From NCBI RefSeq assembly GCF_004331695.1, contig NZ_SJSL01000007.1, positions 1 through 64,000 of the forward strand: a DNA stretch of 64,000 nt, in the 5' to 3' direction. This DNA comes from Pedobacter psychroterrae. Lineage in GTDB: Bacteria; Bacteroidota; Bacteroidia; Sphingobacteriales; Sphingobacteriaceae. Made by a program: the position numbers and the translations under genes. The notes below the pieces were generated by a model, which worked only from the letters and a program-made list of their open reading frames with translations, searched no databases and had not been told where the DNA came from. This document shows, piece after piece, positions 1 to 8,222 of this stretch. Each line of letters begins with the position of its first letter. Position 1 is the first letter of the stretch.

Positions 1-93
1 CGGTAGAAGGCATCTGCCAAACATTTTTGAAGCAAAAATATTAAAATTAAGAGTAGTAATTAACAAGAACTCAGAAACAAAAAAAAAGAACAT

Positions 94-735
94 ATGGCAA
101 TTTTAAAAGGCGGAATCCTTGGTGGATTTACAGGAAAAATCGGGGATGTAATCGGTTACATCCGATTTGGGAAATCTTACATTAAGATGAAATCCAAAAA
201 GAAAAAAAAGAAGGCTTCGGACAAGCAGGTCGAGGCAAGAAAGAGAATGTCGGTAGCAGTCAAATTTATCAACACGGCAAAAACGTTTGTGGCGATAGGG
301 TTTGCCCAATCTGGCGCCAGGAAAAGGCGAACAGCCTATGCGGATGCAGTTTCCCACCAGATACTCTATGGGCTGAAGGGCGAATATCCGGCGGTGAGTA
401 TCGACTTTGAAAAGGTAATGCTTGCCAAAGGCAACATGCCCGGAGTGCAGCAAGCTGAAATTGTGCCCATGGCAAATGGCGTTACATTTAATTGGGAGCC
501 AGAACTCATGGCAAGCATTTATCACATTCAGTCAAGGGCGATGTTGTTTGTGTATTGCGAAGATCTCGGCAAGTCGTTTTACAACTTAAATGCCGCGAGA
601 ATTATGGACAAGACGGATTTTATGGAATTGCCTTTGAATTTTAAAGGACATAAACTTCAGGCCTACATTGCTTTTGCCAGCGACGATAGAAAAAAGATCA
701 GTGACAGCAGGTATATTGGCTACGTTGATTATTAA
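94..735 (+). CDS. DUF6266 family protein
   Basis: Hypothetical protein of 213 residues resembling the DUF6266 family, which is common and multi-copy in Sphingobacteriales; its function is unknown. The N-terminus shows the family's glycine-rich motif (GGILGGFTGKIGDVIG, residues 6-21), then a basic stretch with six lysines in a row (35-40) and a region like KQVEARKRM. No signal peptide or membrane segment is visible. The ATG follows an A-rich tract (nine A before gaacat), typical of Bacteroidota start regions. It stands alone, with 103 bp to the next gene. The family call rests on the N-terminal motif and is fairly firm; any role would be a guess. Confidence 0.8.
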   Translation: MAILKGGILGGFTGKIGDVIGYIRFGKSYIKMKSKKKKKKASDKQVEARKRMSVAVKFINTAKTFVAIGFAQSGARKRRTAYADAVSHQILYGLKGEYPAVSIDFEKVMLAKGNMPGVQQAEIVPMANGVTFNWEPELMASIYHIQSRAMLFVYCEDLGKSFYNLNAARIMDKTDFMELPLNFKGHKLQAYIAFASDDRKKISDSRYIGYVDY

Positions 736-838
736 TGTAAGGCAACGTTTAATTTATTGTTACATTAATTTTTCAAATACCTGTAGCAAACTGATGGATA
801 ATAGCGTCTGTGTTAATATAATTTAATATATTCGCTAT

Positions 839-1354
839 ATGAAACGCATCTCTACTTTTGTCCTGTTGGGTCTGGTCACGATCTTCGCTTCCTGCGTAGA
901 AAATTCCCGTTGGGCCGACCCTGTCTCTGTCTATAAGCCTGTGATGATGGATCGCGCCTCCTTAGAAAAATCTATAGTGTGGCACTCCCCTGTGGATATT
1001 AAATCTCCTGCAAAGATCTATTATAAAGACAATTACATTCTGATCAGCGAACATTTTAAAGGTGTGCACATCGTGGACAATGCTGACCCTAAAAACCCGG
1101 TCATCAAAGGTTACATTAGCGTTCCAGGCTGCGTAGACATGTCAATGAAGGAAAATATCCTGTATGTAGACAATGCTGTAGACCTGGTGGCCATAGACAT
1201 GAGCAAGATTGGCATTGGCCAGATCGAGGTAAAAAAACGGATCAAGGAAGCTTTCCCTGAACTGGTACCTCCGGATGGGTTTTCATTACCGCATAGGTAT
1301 ACAAAGGGAGTTCGTCCGCAAAATTCTGTGATTGTAAACTGGGTAAAAAAATAA
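839..1354 (+). CDS. LVIVD-repeat lipoprotein (short)
   Basis: Predicted lipoprotein of 171 residues. The first 19 residues form a signal peptide ending in FASC (lipobox Cys19). The mature part contains beta-propeller-like strands of the LVIVD type, for example GVHIVDNADPKNPVIKG and LVAIDMS. The molecular function of this family is unknown. It begins a three-gene operon: the next gene starts 3 bp after its stop. A promoter-like TATATTCG lies 12 bp before the ATG, so the leader may be very short. It is short for an LVIVD protein, but it is probably not the first half of a split gene, because the next frame has its own lipoprotein signal. Confidence 0.75.
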   Translation: MKRISTFVLLGLVTIFASCVENSRWADPVSVYKPVMMDRASLEKSIVWHSPVDIKSPAKIYYKDNYILISEHFKGVHIVDNADPKNPVIKGYISVPGCVDMSMKENILYVDNAVDLVAIDMSKIGIGQIEVKKRIKEAFPELVPPDGFSLPHRYTKGVRPQNSVIVNWVKK

Positions 1355-1357
1355 GTT

Positions 1358-2113
1358 ATGAAATCTCTGATTAAATATACTGCTGTAGCTGCCCTGCTTG
1401 CGCTGGCTGCTGCTTGCTCTAAAGGCGGCTCTGGTGTACAGAGTGATCCTTTTACCGGATCTGGTACGGGAATGGGCGGTTCGATGGCCCGCTTTACCAT
1501 CACGAATGATCATCTTTATACTGTGTCCGATACTAAGATGTCTGTTTTTGATATCAGTACAGCCAGCAATCCGGTTCATAAAAACACACTGGATATAGGC
1601 TGGGGCGTGGAGACCATCTTTCCACTAAACGATAAGTTGTTTATCGGCACGCAAACAGGCATGAAGATCATGGATGTAAGCAACCCGATTGATCCTTTTA
1701 AGCTTTCTGAATACCAGCACATCAGGAGCTGCGATCCGGTAGTGGCCAATGAGCATTATGCATACGTGACTTTGCGGACCGACAACATGTGTACCCGTGG
1801 CACCAATGAACTGCAGATCATTGACATTGCTGATGTAACTAAGCCGGTAATGGTAAAAAGCTATCCCATGGGCAAACCGCAAGGCCTTTCTTTGGACGGC
1901 AACAATCTGTTTGTATGCGACAACAGCGTCGTGAAATGGTATAATGTTACCGACCCTAAAGTACTGGTTACCAAAAGTGTGACGACGGTAGAGGGTACAG
2001 ACCTGATCGCCCGTGACGGAATTTTGATGGTGATAGGCCCTGGGGGCTTATCGCAATACAGTTATGATACCGGAGAACTCAAATTACTTAGCAGAATCCC
2101 TACCACTTTATGA
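1358..2113 (+). CDS. LVIVD-repeat lipoprotein
   Basis: Predicted lipoprotein of 251 residues with a lipobox ending at Cys20 (LALAAAC). At least three LVIVD-type blades are visible: LYTVSDTKMSVFDIS, FIGTQTGMKIMDVS and LQIIDIADVTKPVM. The repeats suggest a partial beta-propeller displayed on a membrane surface. The stop overlaps the next start by 4 bp (ATGA), so the genes are translationally coupled. The two LVIVD lipoproteins and the following barrel protein probably act together in the envelope. That is inferred from gene order only; no substrate is known. Confidence 0.8.
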   Translation: MKSLIKYTAVAALLALAAACSKGGSGVQSDPFTGSGTGMGGSMARFTITNDHLYTVSDTKMSVFDISTASNPVHKNTLDIGWGVETIFPLNDKLFIGTQTGMKIMDVSNPIDPFKLSEYQHIRSCDPVVANEHYAYVTLRTDNMCTRGTNELQIIDIADVTKPVMVKSYPMGKPQGLSLDGNNLFVCDNSVVKWYNVTDPKVLVTKSVTTVEGTDLIARDGILMVIGPGGLSQYSYDTGELKLLSRIPTTL

Positions 2114-2820
2114 TCAATTATAAAAGAAACTGCTTAGCAGTGCTGGCATTATTATGCCTGGAAATATCTGTAAACATTGGGAACGCTTCTGCCCAGGAAA
2201 ATGTAATAGTTGACACCACATATTTGGATAAAGCTGCAAACAAAAGGTCTGTCAGTGTATCGCTGCAGCCCTTATTTATGCTCATCAGCGCTGGCAAAAT
2301 CGATATTGAACTGCAGCCGGCTGGAAAGAGGCACGCATATATATTGACAGCTGAGGTGTATGGTGGCCGTGTACAAGACAGGAGCAATGGATTTGATACC
2401 CGCAGTAACGGAGATTGGGATAAAGTGAACGGCGCCGGCGTGGGAATATCGCAGAAGTTTAAATTTAAAAATGAGCGTTCCAGTCCGTATGTAGCTTATG
2501 GACTTACCTACCGCTATCAGGAAATCAGTTTTGAAACCGAAGGATTTTATCCTTACGAGCAGGACGGCCTGACCTATTATGATTACGGATCGCTGGAGAA
2601 AAACCTGGTGATTAGCAGCGGATTGGCCACTACAGTGTTTGGCTATCAGAAAATAGCAGATGATTTTGTCTATGATTTTTATTTTGGCTTCGGATATAAA
2701 GCTCAATTGAAGGAAACGGACTTTATGGGCCTCAGAGAATATGACGATAACATAATGAATTATGCTTATAAAGGTTTTGGTATGGTAGCAGGATTTAAAA
2801 TAGGTTTTCAGTTTAGGTAA
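2110..2820 (+). CDS. Outer-membrane beta-barrel-like protein
   Basis: Protein of 236 residues with a signal peptide of about 29 residues ending in NASAQ. The mature part is rich in alternating aromatic/polar strands (for example SPYVAYGLTYRYQEISF and DFVYDFYFGFGYKAQL) and ends in KIGFQFR, a typical outer-membrane barrel C-terminus with a near-terminal aromatic residue. This suggests a small barrel of about 8-10 strands. It overlaps the upstream LVIVD lipoprotein gene by 4 bp and closes the operon. I do not recognise a named family. Confidence 0.65.
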   Translation: MINYKRNCLAVLALLCLEISVNIGNASAQENVIVDTTYLDKAANKRSVSVSLQPLFMLISAGKIDIELQPAGKRHAYILTAEVYGGRVQDRSNGFDTRSNGDWDKVNGAGVGISQKFKFKNERSSPYVAYGLTYRYQEISFETEGFYPYEQDGLTYYDYGSLEKNLVISSGLATTVFGYQKIADDFVYDFYFGFGYKAQLKETDFMGLREYDDNIMNYAYKGFGMVAGFKIGFQFR

Positions 2821-2856
2821 GGAATGATATAAGCATAATATTATTATATTTAGCTT

Positions 2857-5130
2857 ATGAAATCACTATTAACGCTCCTTATTGCTGCATGTGCAACAAC
2901 TGCACTCTCACAGCAAATCAACGTTCCTAAAAACAAGGAATTTGAGATCAAAAGTACCAATAAAAATGCGGGCCCTTATATAACCGATGAAGAGTATGTA
3001 TATGCTTTTAAATCGCTGGGTAAGAACGCAGAAGGCAACAGCCTGTTTGAGTGCAAAATAGTAAAGGTACTCATCAAGGATAAAAATTCGCCCGGCGGTG
3101 TATTGCTGAATACTGATTCGGTGAGAAAAACAAACTTCTATTCGACTGCAGTTTTATTGCCCCTGGCCATGCTGAACCAACCCTTTACGGTGACTGTAAG
3201 CCCTAAGGGCAGGATACTTGGCATCTCTGACAGAGCTGAATACCTAAAAAAAAGACTGGGAGAATGGAAGATCGAACAACAATACATAGATCAGACGCTG
3301 AGCAATGCTGATGGAGATTTTGCATCCCGGTTACAAAGCCTGTTCCTGGAGCTTCCGGACCAAAAAATTGCACTGTCATCTGAATGGAAATCGAAAAATG
3401 CAGATGTCCCTTTTAAAGTGACGGGCAGTCAGGGTGGAAATATGGTTATTAATTCAAACGTGAAGCAGGAAGACGGCACTGTGCTGAATAGTAAATATGT
3501 GATCAATACGAAGACGGGAATAGTGGAAAGCGCAATGAGCACATCCAAAGGACCACAAATAAACTATACCGGTACCCAAAAGCTCGGCAACCGGATATTG
3601 AGATCGCAGACTGATTCATCATGGGTAAACATGGCTGTCAAGATGAGCTATTGGAGCGAGTCTCTGAAAAAAGGCACGGTGTATGACTCTGTAAAGGTCA
3701 ACCAATTACTGAATAACAAAAATAATGAGCGCTTTGCCAATGACCCGTATTTCCTGCTCAACAGGCTGAATGCGACACAGGGCCTAGATGGTCCAAATTC
3801 GCATTTGTTATATTACAAACTCCTGGTAGACATTCCAAATGAAGTAATCAAGAACAACCCTAGCCACTTGCATAATAAACTGGGCGAGGCATTAAGTCAG
3901 CGTGGAGCGGCCGAAGCATACGAAGTGAGTAAATACGCGCTGAAAACCAGCTCTTTTGATGACTGGATACAGCATTCTTTCGCACAGGGATTTTTGGTAT
4001 ATGACCATAACAACGCAGATGAAACTGCAAGACGTAAAAAACACTATGAATTAGCAGCGCTATTTCACAAAACTAAAGACCCATTGTACCAATTGAAAAC
4101 GAACGCTTTGTACTTATGGGCTACTGCAAAAAATGAAAAGGAAAATGTACCCTTGCTGGTGTCGACTGCTAGTGCTTTTGAAAAAATGAGCGATGAGGAA
4201 ATGAAAACAGGCAATGGCAGCAGGTATTCGTTAATGGTATACAAAATGCTTTTGGATGCTAAGAAACCAGTTGAGGCCGATAGTTTGTTGAATAAGACCA
4301 TTGCCAAGTTGGAAAAATATGCTGCGGATACTTTAAATGTAAACCGCTTTGCTGAACAGAACATGCTGGCGGGGGCCTATTATTTTAAATATCAGCAGGC
4401 AGAAGCGGCGGCTAACCCGGATGCGATGACCTACTTATCAAAAGCAGCCCAATATTCCCCGAAAACGCCAAAAGAAAAAGCCCATTCAAGTTTTTACGAC
4501 CGTGTATTCATTAAAAACAAGGAAACCTACAGACAGGAGTTTATCGACAAACTGATGAGCAATGGTAATGAGGAGCTGGCACTAAAGGTGTTTGAAGAAC
4601 ACATCAATGCAGAGCCGGACAACGTTGAGGAAATGCATGCATTGTATACCAAGCGGTTTCCTGATAAGGATTTTAACAAGTTTTTCGTTAACAACATCAT
4701 GGGCGGCTGGAAGCCTGCTCCCGCCTTTGAATTAACGACGATAGACGGCAAAAAGCATTTACTGGAAAATTTTAAAGATAAGTGGCTGGTGCTTGATTTC
4801 TGGGGAACCTGGTGTGGACCATGCAGAGCGGAAATGCCTACTGTAAATAAATTCAGCGAGGAAGTAGCAGCCGGCAAGCATGAAGGGGTTGAGTTTTTGA
4901 GCATTGCCTGTCGCGACAGCGAAAAAAGTGTGAAGGCCTATATGGAAGCCAATAAATTTTCTATGCCGGTAGCAATTTCTAAAGGCGATGTAGAAAAGAA
5001 TTTTAAAATCAGGGGCTTTCCTTCTAAAATACTCATTGCTCCTGATGGAAGGATGATGAACGTAGAATTCGGAAAAAACTGGCAAAAAGTTTTGCAGCAG
5101 TACAGCAAATTGTATGCTAACAGTCGCTAA
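2857..5130 (+). CDS. Large periplasmic TlpA-like thioredoxin-fold protein
   Basis: Protein of 757 residues with a signal peptide (about residues 1-19, ending ALSQ) and a C-terminal TlpA/thioredoxin domain from about residue 620. The redox motif is WGTWCGPC with cysteines 653 and 656, followed by the cis-proline loop in RGFPSKILIAPDG. The long N-terminal part (about 20-600) has a beta-rich section and then a helical, TPR-like section with no family I can name. Expected role: thiol-disulfide reduction in the periplasm. TATATTTA lies 12 bp upstream of the ATG, the same spacing as at position 839. The RNase P RNA gene follows 57 bp after the stop. Confidence 0.8.
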   Translation: MKSLLTLLIAACATTALSQQINVPKNKEFEIKSTNKNAGPYITDEEYVYAFKSLGKNAEGNSLFECKIVKVLIKDKNSPGGVLLNTDSVRKTNFYSTAVLLPLAMLNQPFTVTVSPKGRILGISDRAEYLKKRLGEWKIEQQYIDQTLSNADGDFASRLQSLFLELPDQKIALSSEWKSKNADVPFKVTGSQGGNMVINSNVKQEDGTVLNSKYVINTKTGIVESAMSTSKGPQINYTGTQKLGNRILRSQTDSSWVNMAVKMSYWSESLKKGTVYDSVKVNQLLNNKNNERFANDPYFLLNRLNATQGLDGPNSHLLYYKLLVDIPNEVIKNNPSHLHNKLGEALSQRGAAEAYEVSKYALKTSSFDDWIQHSFAQGFLVYDHNNADETARRKKHYELAALFHKTKDPLYQLKTNALYLWATAKNEKENVPLLVSTASAFEKMSDEEMKTGNGSRYSLMVYKMLLDAKKPVEADSLLNKTIAKLEKYAADTLNVNRFAEQNMLAGAYYFKYQQAEAAANPDAMTYLSKAAQYSPKTPKEKAHSSFYDRVFIKNKETYRQEFIDKLMSNGNEELALKVFEEHINAEPDNVEEMHALYTKRFPDKDFNKFFVNNIMGGWKPAPAFELTTIDGKKHLLENFKDKWLVLDFWGTWCGPCRAEMPTVNKFSEEVAAGKHEGVEFLSIACRDSEKSVKAYMEANKFSMPVAISKGDVEKNFKIRGFPSKILIAPDGRMMNVEFGKNWQKVLQQYSKLYANSR

Positions 5131-5173
5131 ATCATCATCTTACAGCTAAGCAGGAAAATAGCTTTTTTTGCTT

Positions 5174-5181
5174 TATATTTG
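5174..5181 (+). promoter_or_regulatory. rnpB promoter, -7 element
   Basis: TATATTTG is an exact match to the Bacteroidota -7 consensus TAnnTTTG. It ends 6 bp before the predicted 5' end of RNase P RNA, as expected for its transcription start. No clear -33 TTG at the usual spacing was seen. Confidence 0.5.
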
Positions 5182-5187
5182 CGCCAA

Positions 5188-5585
5188 ATGCAAGCCGTTC
5201 TATCGCTGTTCCTTTATTGGGAGAGAGGAAAGTCCGGGCAACACAGGGCGTCCCGCTTCCTAACGGGAAGAGGTTTGGGAATGAACACCCGAATTATGGA
5301 AAGTGCCACAGAAAATACACCGCCGATGGGACTTGGCTGATACCGAAAGGTTGAGCTGCTGACACAGGTAAGGTTGAAAACGTGAGGTAAGGGCTCACGA
5401 TTTTTGTCAGCGATGGCAGAACTGGTAAACCCCGGGAGTTGAAAGACCAAATAGGCTAACGCATGTAGGGCTGCCCGTCCGATGTTAGTGGGTAGGTCGT
5501 TAGAGATAAATGGCAACATTTATACTGGATTAATGATAGAAGACCTGAGCAATCAGGTTACAGAACCCGGCTTACAGGCTTGCAT
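5188..5585 (+). ncRNA. rnpB: RNase P RNA component
   Basis: The catalytic RNA of RNase P, which matures the 5' ends of tRNAs. Its ends pair as helix P1 (ATGCAAGCC at 5188-5196 with GGCTTGCAT at 5577-5585). The universally conserved 5' block GAGAGGAAAGTCCGGGC begins at 5221, and the conserved 3' block ACAGAACCCGGCTTACAG ends at about 5577. The length of about 398 nt fits bacterial type A RNA. A T-rich stretch (TTTATTTTTTT) directly after P1 is the likely termination point. The identification rests on conserved core blocks and is firm; exact ends are approximate. Confidence 0.95.
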
Positions 5586-5714
5586 TTTATTTTTTTAAAT
5601 GGGTATTACTCGTTGAGTATAATGATTTTAAATAGCTTCAGGCGGAGCTTAAAAAGAGTTATATTCTGATAAAAGTAATATATTAGTGACATAAATTAAA
5701 ACGTTGCAGCATAT

Positions 5715-7124
5715 ATGGCAAAATTGTTAATTATTGATGATGAGAGGGCGATAAGAAGCACTTTACGGGAGATCCTGGAATACGAGAATTACGAAGTAGA
5801 AGATGTTGACAATGGAATTGACGGGCTTGACCTGATCAGGAAAAAGAAATACGATCTGGTGCTATGTGACATCAAGATGAATAAAATGGACGGTATGGAA
5901 GTGCTGGAACAGGCTCAGGCTTTTAGCCCCGACCTTCCTTTTATCATGATATCTGGTCACGGAACGGTAGAAACGGCAATCGAGGCGAGTAAAAAAGGGG
6001 CTTTTGATTTTATATCTAAACCGCCAGACCTGAACAGGTTGCTGATCACTGTAAGGAATGCGCTGGACAGAGGTAACCTGGTTACCGAGACCAAGGTACT
6101 GAAAAGAAGGGTTAGCAAGACCAGGGATATTCTGGGCAGTTCTGAAAATATCAACAGGATTAAAGAAACGATAGAACGCGTGGCCCCTACTGAGGCGCGT
6201 GTGCTGATCACTGGTGCAAATGGTAGTGGTAAGGAATTGGTAGCCCGCTGGCTGCACGAAAAATCTAACCGTGCTGATAATCCGCTGATTGAGGTCAACT
6301 GTGCGGCTATTCCGTCTGAACTTATTGAAAGTGAATTGTTTGGACATGAGAAGGGTTCATTTACCTCTGCGGTAAAACAGCGGATCGGTAAGTTTGAACT
6401 GGCAAATGGCGGTACTTTGTTTTTGGACGAGATCGGTGACATGAGCCTTTCTGCACAGGCAAAAGTTTTGCGTGCGCTGCAGGAGCATAAGATCACCCGG
6501 GTGGGTGGCGAAAAAGAACAGGAAGTAAATGTGCGTGTACTTGCTGCAACTAATAAGGACTTACTTAAAGAAATTGACGACGGTAATTTCCGTATGGATT
6601 TGTACCACCGTCTGAATGTGATCAATATCCATGTTCCTCATTTGAGAGAGCGTGTGGAGGATATTCCTGAGATTGCACAGAGCTTTTTGGAGGATATCTG
6701 CAAGGATTATGGAATGCCTGTGAAGAAGATTAGCGATGGCGCTTTGGTAGCATTGCAACGATTGCCATGGACAGGTAATGTGCGTGAACTGCACAATATG
6801 ATAGAACGTCTGATCATTTTAAGTGATAAGATGATTACGGAGCATGATGTAGTGGCTTTTGCTAATCCGAGTGGTGGTACCAATATTGGTGCTGCTACGC
6901 ATACGAATGGGGCCGTTGCAAATGTACCTTCATCTGTGGCGGTGAATTATGATAAGTTTACTAATTTCCAGGATTATAAAGACCATGCTGAAAGGGAATT
7001 TATTAAATTCAAGCTGGAGAAAAATAACTGGAACGTATCTAAAACTGCAGATGATATTGATATTCAACGCAGTCATTTATATAGTAAGATTGAGAAATTT
7101 GGCTTGAAAAGAACGGCTGAGTAA
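5715..7124 (+). CDS. NtrC-type sigma-54-dependent response regulator
   Basis: Activator of 469 residues. It has an N-terminal receiver domain (about 1-125, phosphoacceptor Asp52 in LCDIKM, acidic pair IDDE), an AAA+ ATPase domain (about 140-375, Walker A GANGSGKE at 167-174, Walker B GGTLFLDEIGDMS) and a Fis-type helix-turn-helix at the C-terminus (about 425-469). It should respond to a histidine kinase and open sigma-54 promoters. The sigma-54 contact loop, classically GAFTGA, reads GSFTSA (214-219), with the key threonine kept. No kinase gene is adjacent. A bidirectional terminator follows. Confidence 0.9.
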   Translation: MAKLLIIDDERAIRSTLREILEYENYEVEDVDNGIDGLDLIRKKKYDLVLCDIKMNKMDGMEVLEQAQAFSPDLPFIMISGHGTVETAIEASKKGAFDFISKPPDLNRLLITVRNALDRGNLVTETKVLKRRVSKTRDILGSSENINRIKETIERVAPTEARVLITGANGSGKELVARWLHEKSNRADNPLIEVNCAAIPSELIESELFGHEKGSFTSAVKQRIGKFELANGGTLFLDEIGDMSLSAQAKVLRALQEHKITRVGGEKEQEVNVRVLAATNKDLLKEIDDGNFRMDLYHRLNVINIHVPHLRERVEDIPEIAQSFLEDICKDYGMPVKKISDGALVALQRLPWTGNVRELHNMIERLIILSDKMITEHDVVAFANPSGGTNIGAATHTNGAVANVPSSVAVNYDKFTNFQDYKDHAEREFIKFKLEKNNWNVSKTADDIDIQRSHLYSKIEKFGLKRTAE

Positions 7125-7177
7125 AGCTAGCAGGAAATGTTGGTCGGCCATAAGCCGCACTAGGCCTTTAATAAGCA

Positions 7178-7214
7178 TAAAAAAAGCTCCTCGATGTTCG
7201 AGGAGCTTTTTTTA
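7178..7214. terminator. Bidirectional intrinsic terminator
   Basis: Stem GCTCCTCG (7186-7193) / CGAGGAGC (7199-7206) with a 5-nt loop, flanked by an A-run on the left and a T-run on the right, so it works in both directions. It separates the convergent NtrC-type regulator and nutrient-uptake locus 1. Confidence 0.9.
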
Positions 7215-7226
7215 TGTGTTATAGTT

Positions 7227-8183
7227 TTAGTACTTGTAAACCACAAATTCAGCAAGGAACGTAAGGTCCTGCTTGCCTTCAAGCATCGTGATCCTGATGT
7301 TCTTTAAGAACTGCCGCTCGATCGGGTATTCCTGGTGGCTTAACAAACCGGGATTAAACTCCAGGTTTTCTCCCAATGAATGCCAGGTTGTACCATCCAA
7401 CGAACCTTCAAGCTTGAATTTAGTAAATCCATTTGCATTATTTTGCCTCGGTGCCATGGCGATCTTGGTTACATAGATCGGTGCAAGCATGTCAAAACTC
7501 AGCCAGTGCGGGTAATTGCTGCGCGGAGCCGAATAACGGGCATGCCAGATAGTAGCCAGGTTGCCGTCCAATACTGCCGATGCCAATCCGGTGTTCTCTC
7601 CTGTAGGCTGCTCTGATGAAGCTGAAGCTACCCATCCTGCAGTAGGGGCGGGCATCTCTTCCAGTTTTGGTGCGACGATAAAGATCGTTTTGGCAGTAGG
7701 ATTGAGTGCATAGCCTGATGCATCAGTAATGGTCAGCGGCAACAAATAGCTTTTTTGAGAATCGAACTTTGTAGAATAATATTTGATCGAAATGAGATCA
7801 GAAGTCATCCCTCCTTTCGGGATTACCACATCCATTTTATTTATTTCATAGGAATCTGTAGGGAACAGCTCATAAGGAGCCAGCGCAGAATTAACCCTGA
7901 TTACATTTAAACTATCAAGTGCCTTTTGATCTATTGCCAGTTTGATGTTGATATTGCTGGCCGGGTAACCCAGAGCACCTATAGAAGCGCCAAAAGTAAA
8001 TGTACGTGCCGTATCAGCATATGGGAAGATGGTTAAATTCTGCAGGCCTCTATTGGCTTTTGCGATAAAGATCTTTGCACCTTCTTTGGAATCGCTCTCC
8101 TCCTCATAAGAAGTATTCTTTTCGCAGGCACTGAAGCCTAACAATGCGAAAAGAAGTAACAGGTTATATTTTGTGATTTTCAT
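7227..8183 (-). CDS. DUF1735 / discoidin-domain surface lipoprotein
   Basis: Lipoprotein of about 318 residues. I start it at the internal ATG (8183) because MKITKYNLLLLFALLGFSAC then forms a compact lipoprotein signal with its lipobox Cys; the frame opens 7 codons earlier at 8204. Residues about 40-180 resemble DUF1735 and the C-terminal half resembles an F5/8 type C (discoidin) carbohydrate-binding fold (SAVLDGNLATIWHARYS, followed by the terminal strand LAEFVVYKY). It is the last gene of locus 1, 18 bp after susD. It probably helps SusC/SusD bind a glycan at the cell surface. The ligand is unknown, as no glycosidase gene accompanies this locus. Confidence 0.8.
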   Translation of the reverse strand: MKITKYNLLLLFALLGFSACEKNTSYEEESDSKEGAKIFIAKANRGLQNLTIFPYADTARTFTFGASIGALGYPASNINIKLAIDQKALDSLNVIRVNSALAPYELFPTDSYEINKMDVVIPKGGMTSDLISIKYYSTKFDSQKSYLLPLTITDASGYALNPTAKTIFIVAPKLEEMPAPTAGWVASASSEQPTGENTGLASAVLDGNLATIWHARYSAPRSNYPHWLSFDMLAPIYVTKIAMAPRQNNANGFTKFKLEGSLDGTTWHSLGENLEFNPGLLSHQEYPIERQFLKNIRITMLEGKQDLTFLAEFVVYKY

Positions 8184-8222
8184 CTTTATGAAATTTGGTT
8201 TCATATACTTATTTATAAATGA

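Noticed and set aside
839..2113. The two LVIVD lipoprotein genes might be one gene split by a stop or frameshift.
   Set aside because: The second frame begins with its own complete lipoprotein signal peptide (lipobox Cys20) 3 bp after the first stop, so they are separate genes.
5957..6625. A 222-codon open frame on the minus strand.
   Set aside because: It lies wholly inside the clear NtrC-type regulator gene, and its translation has no recognisable motif; it is a shadow frame.
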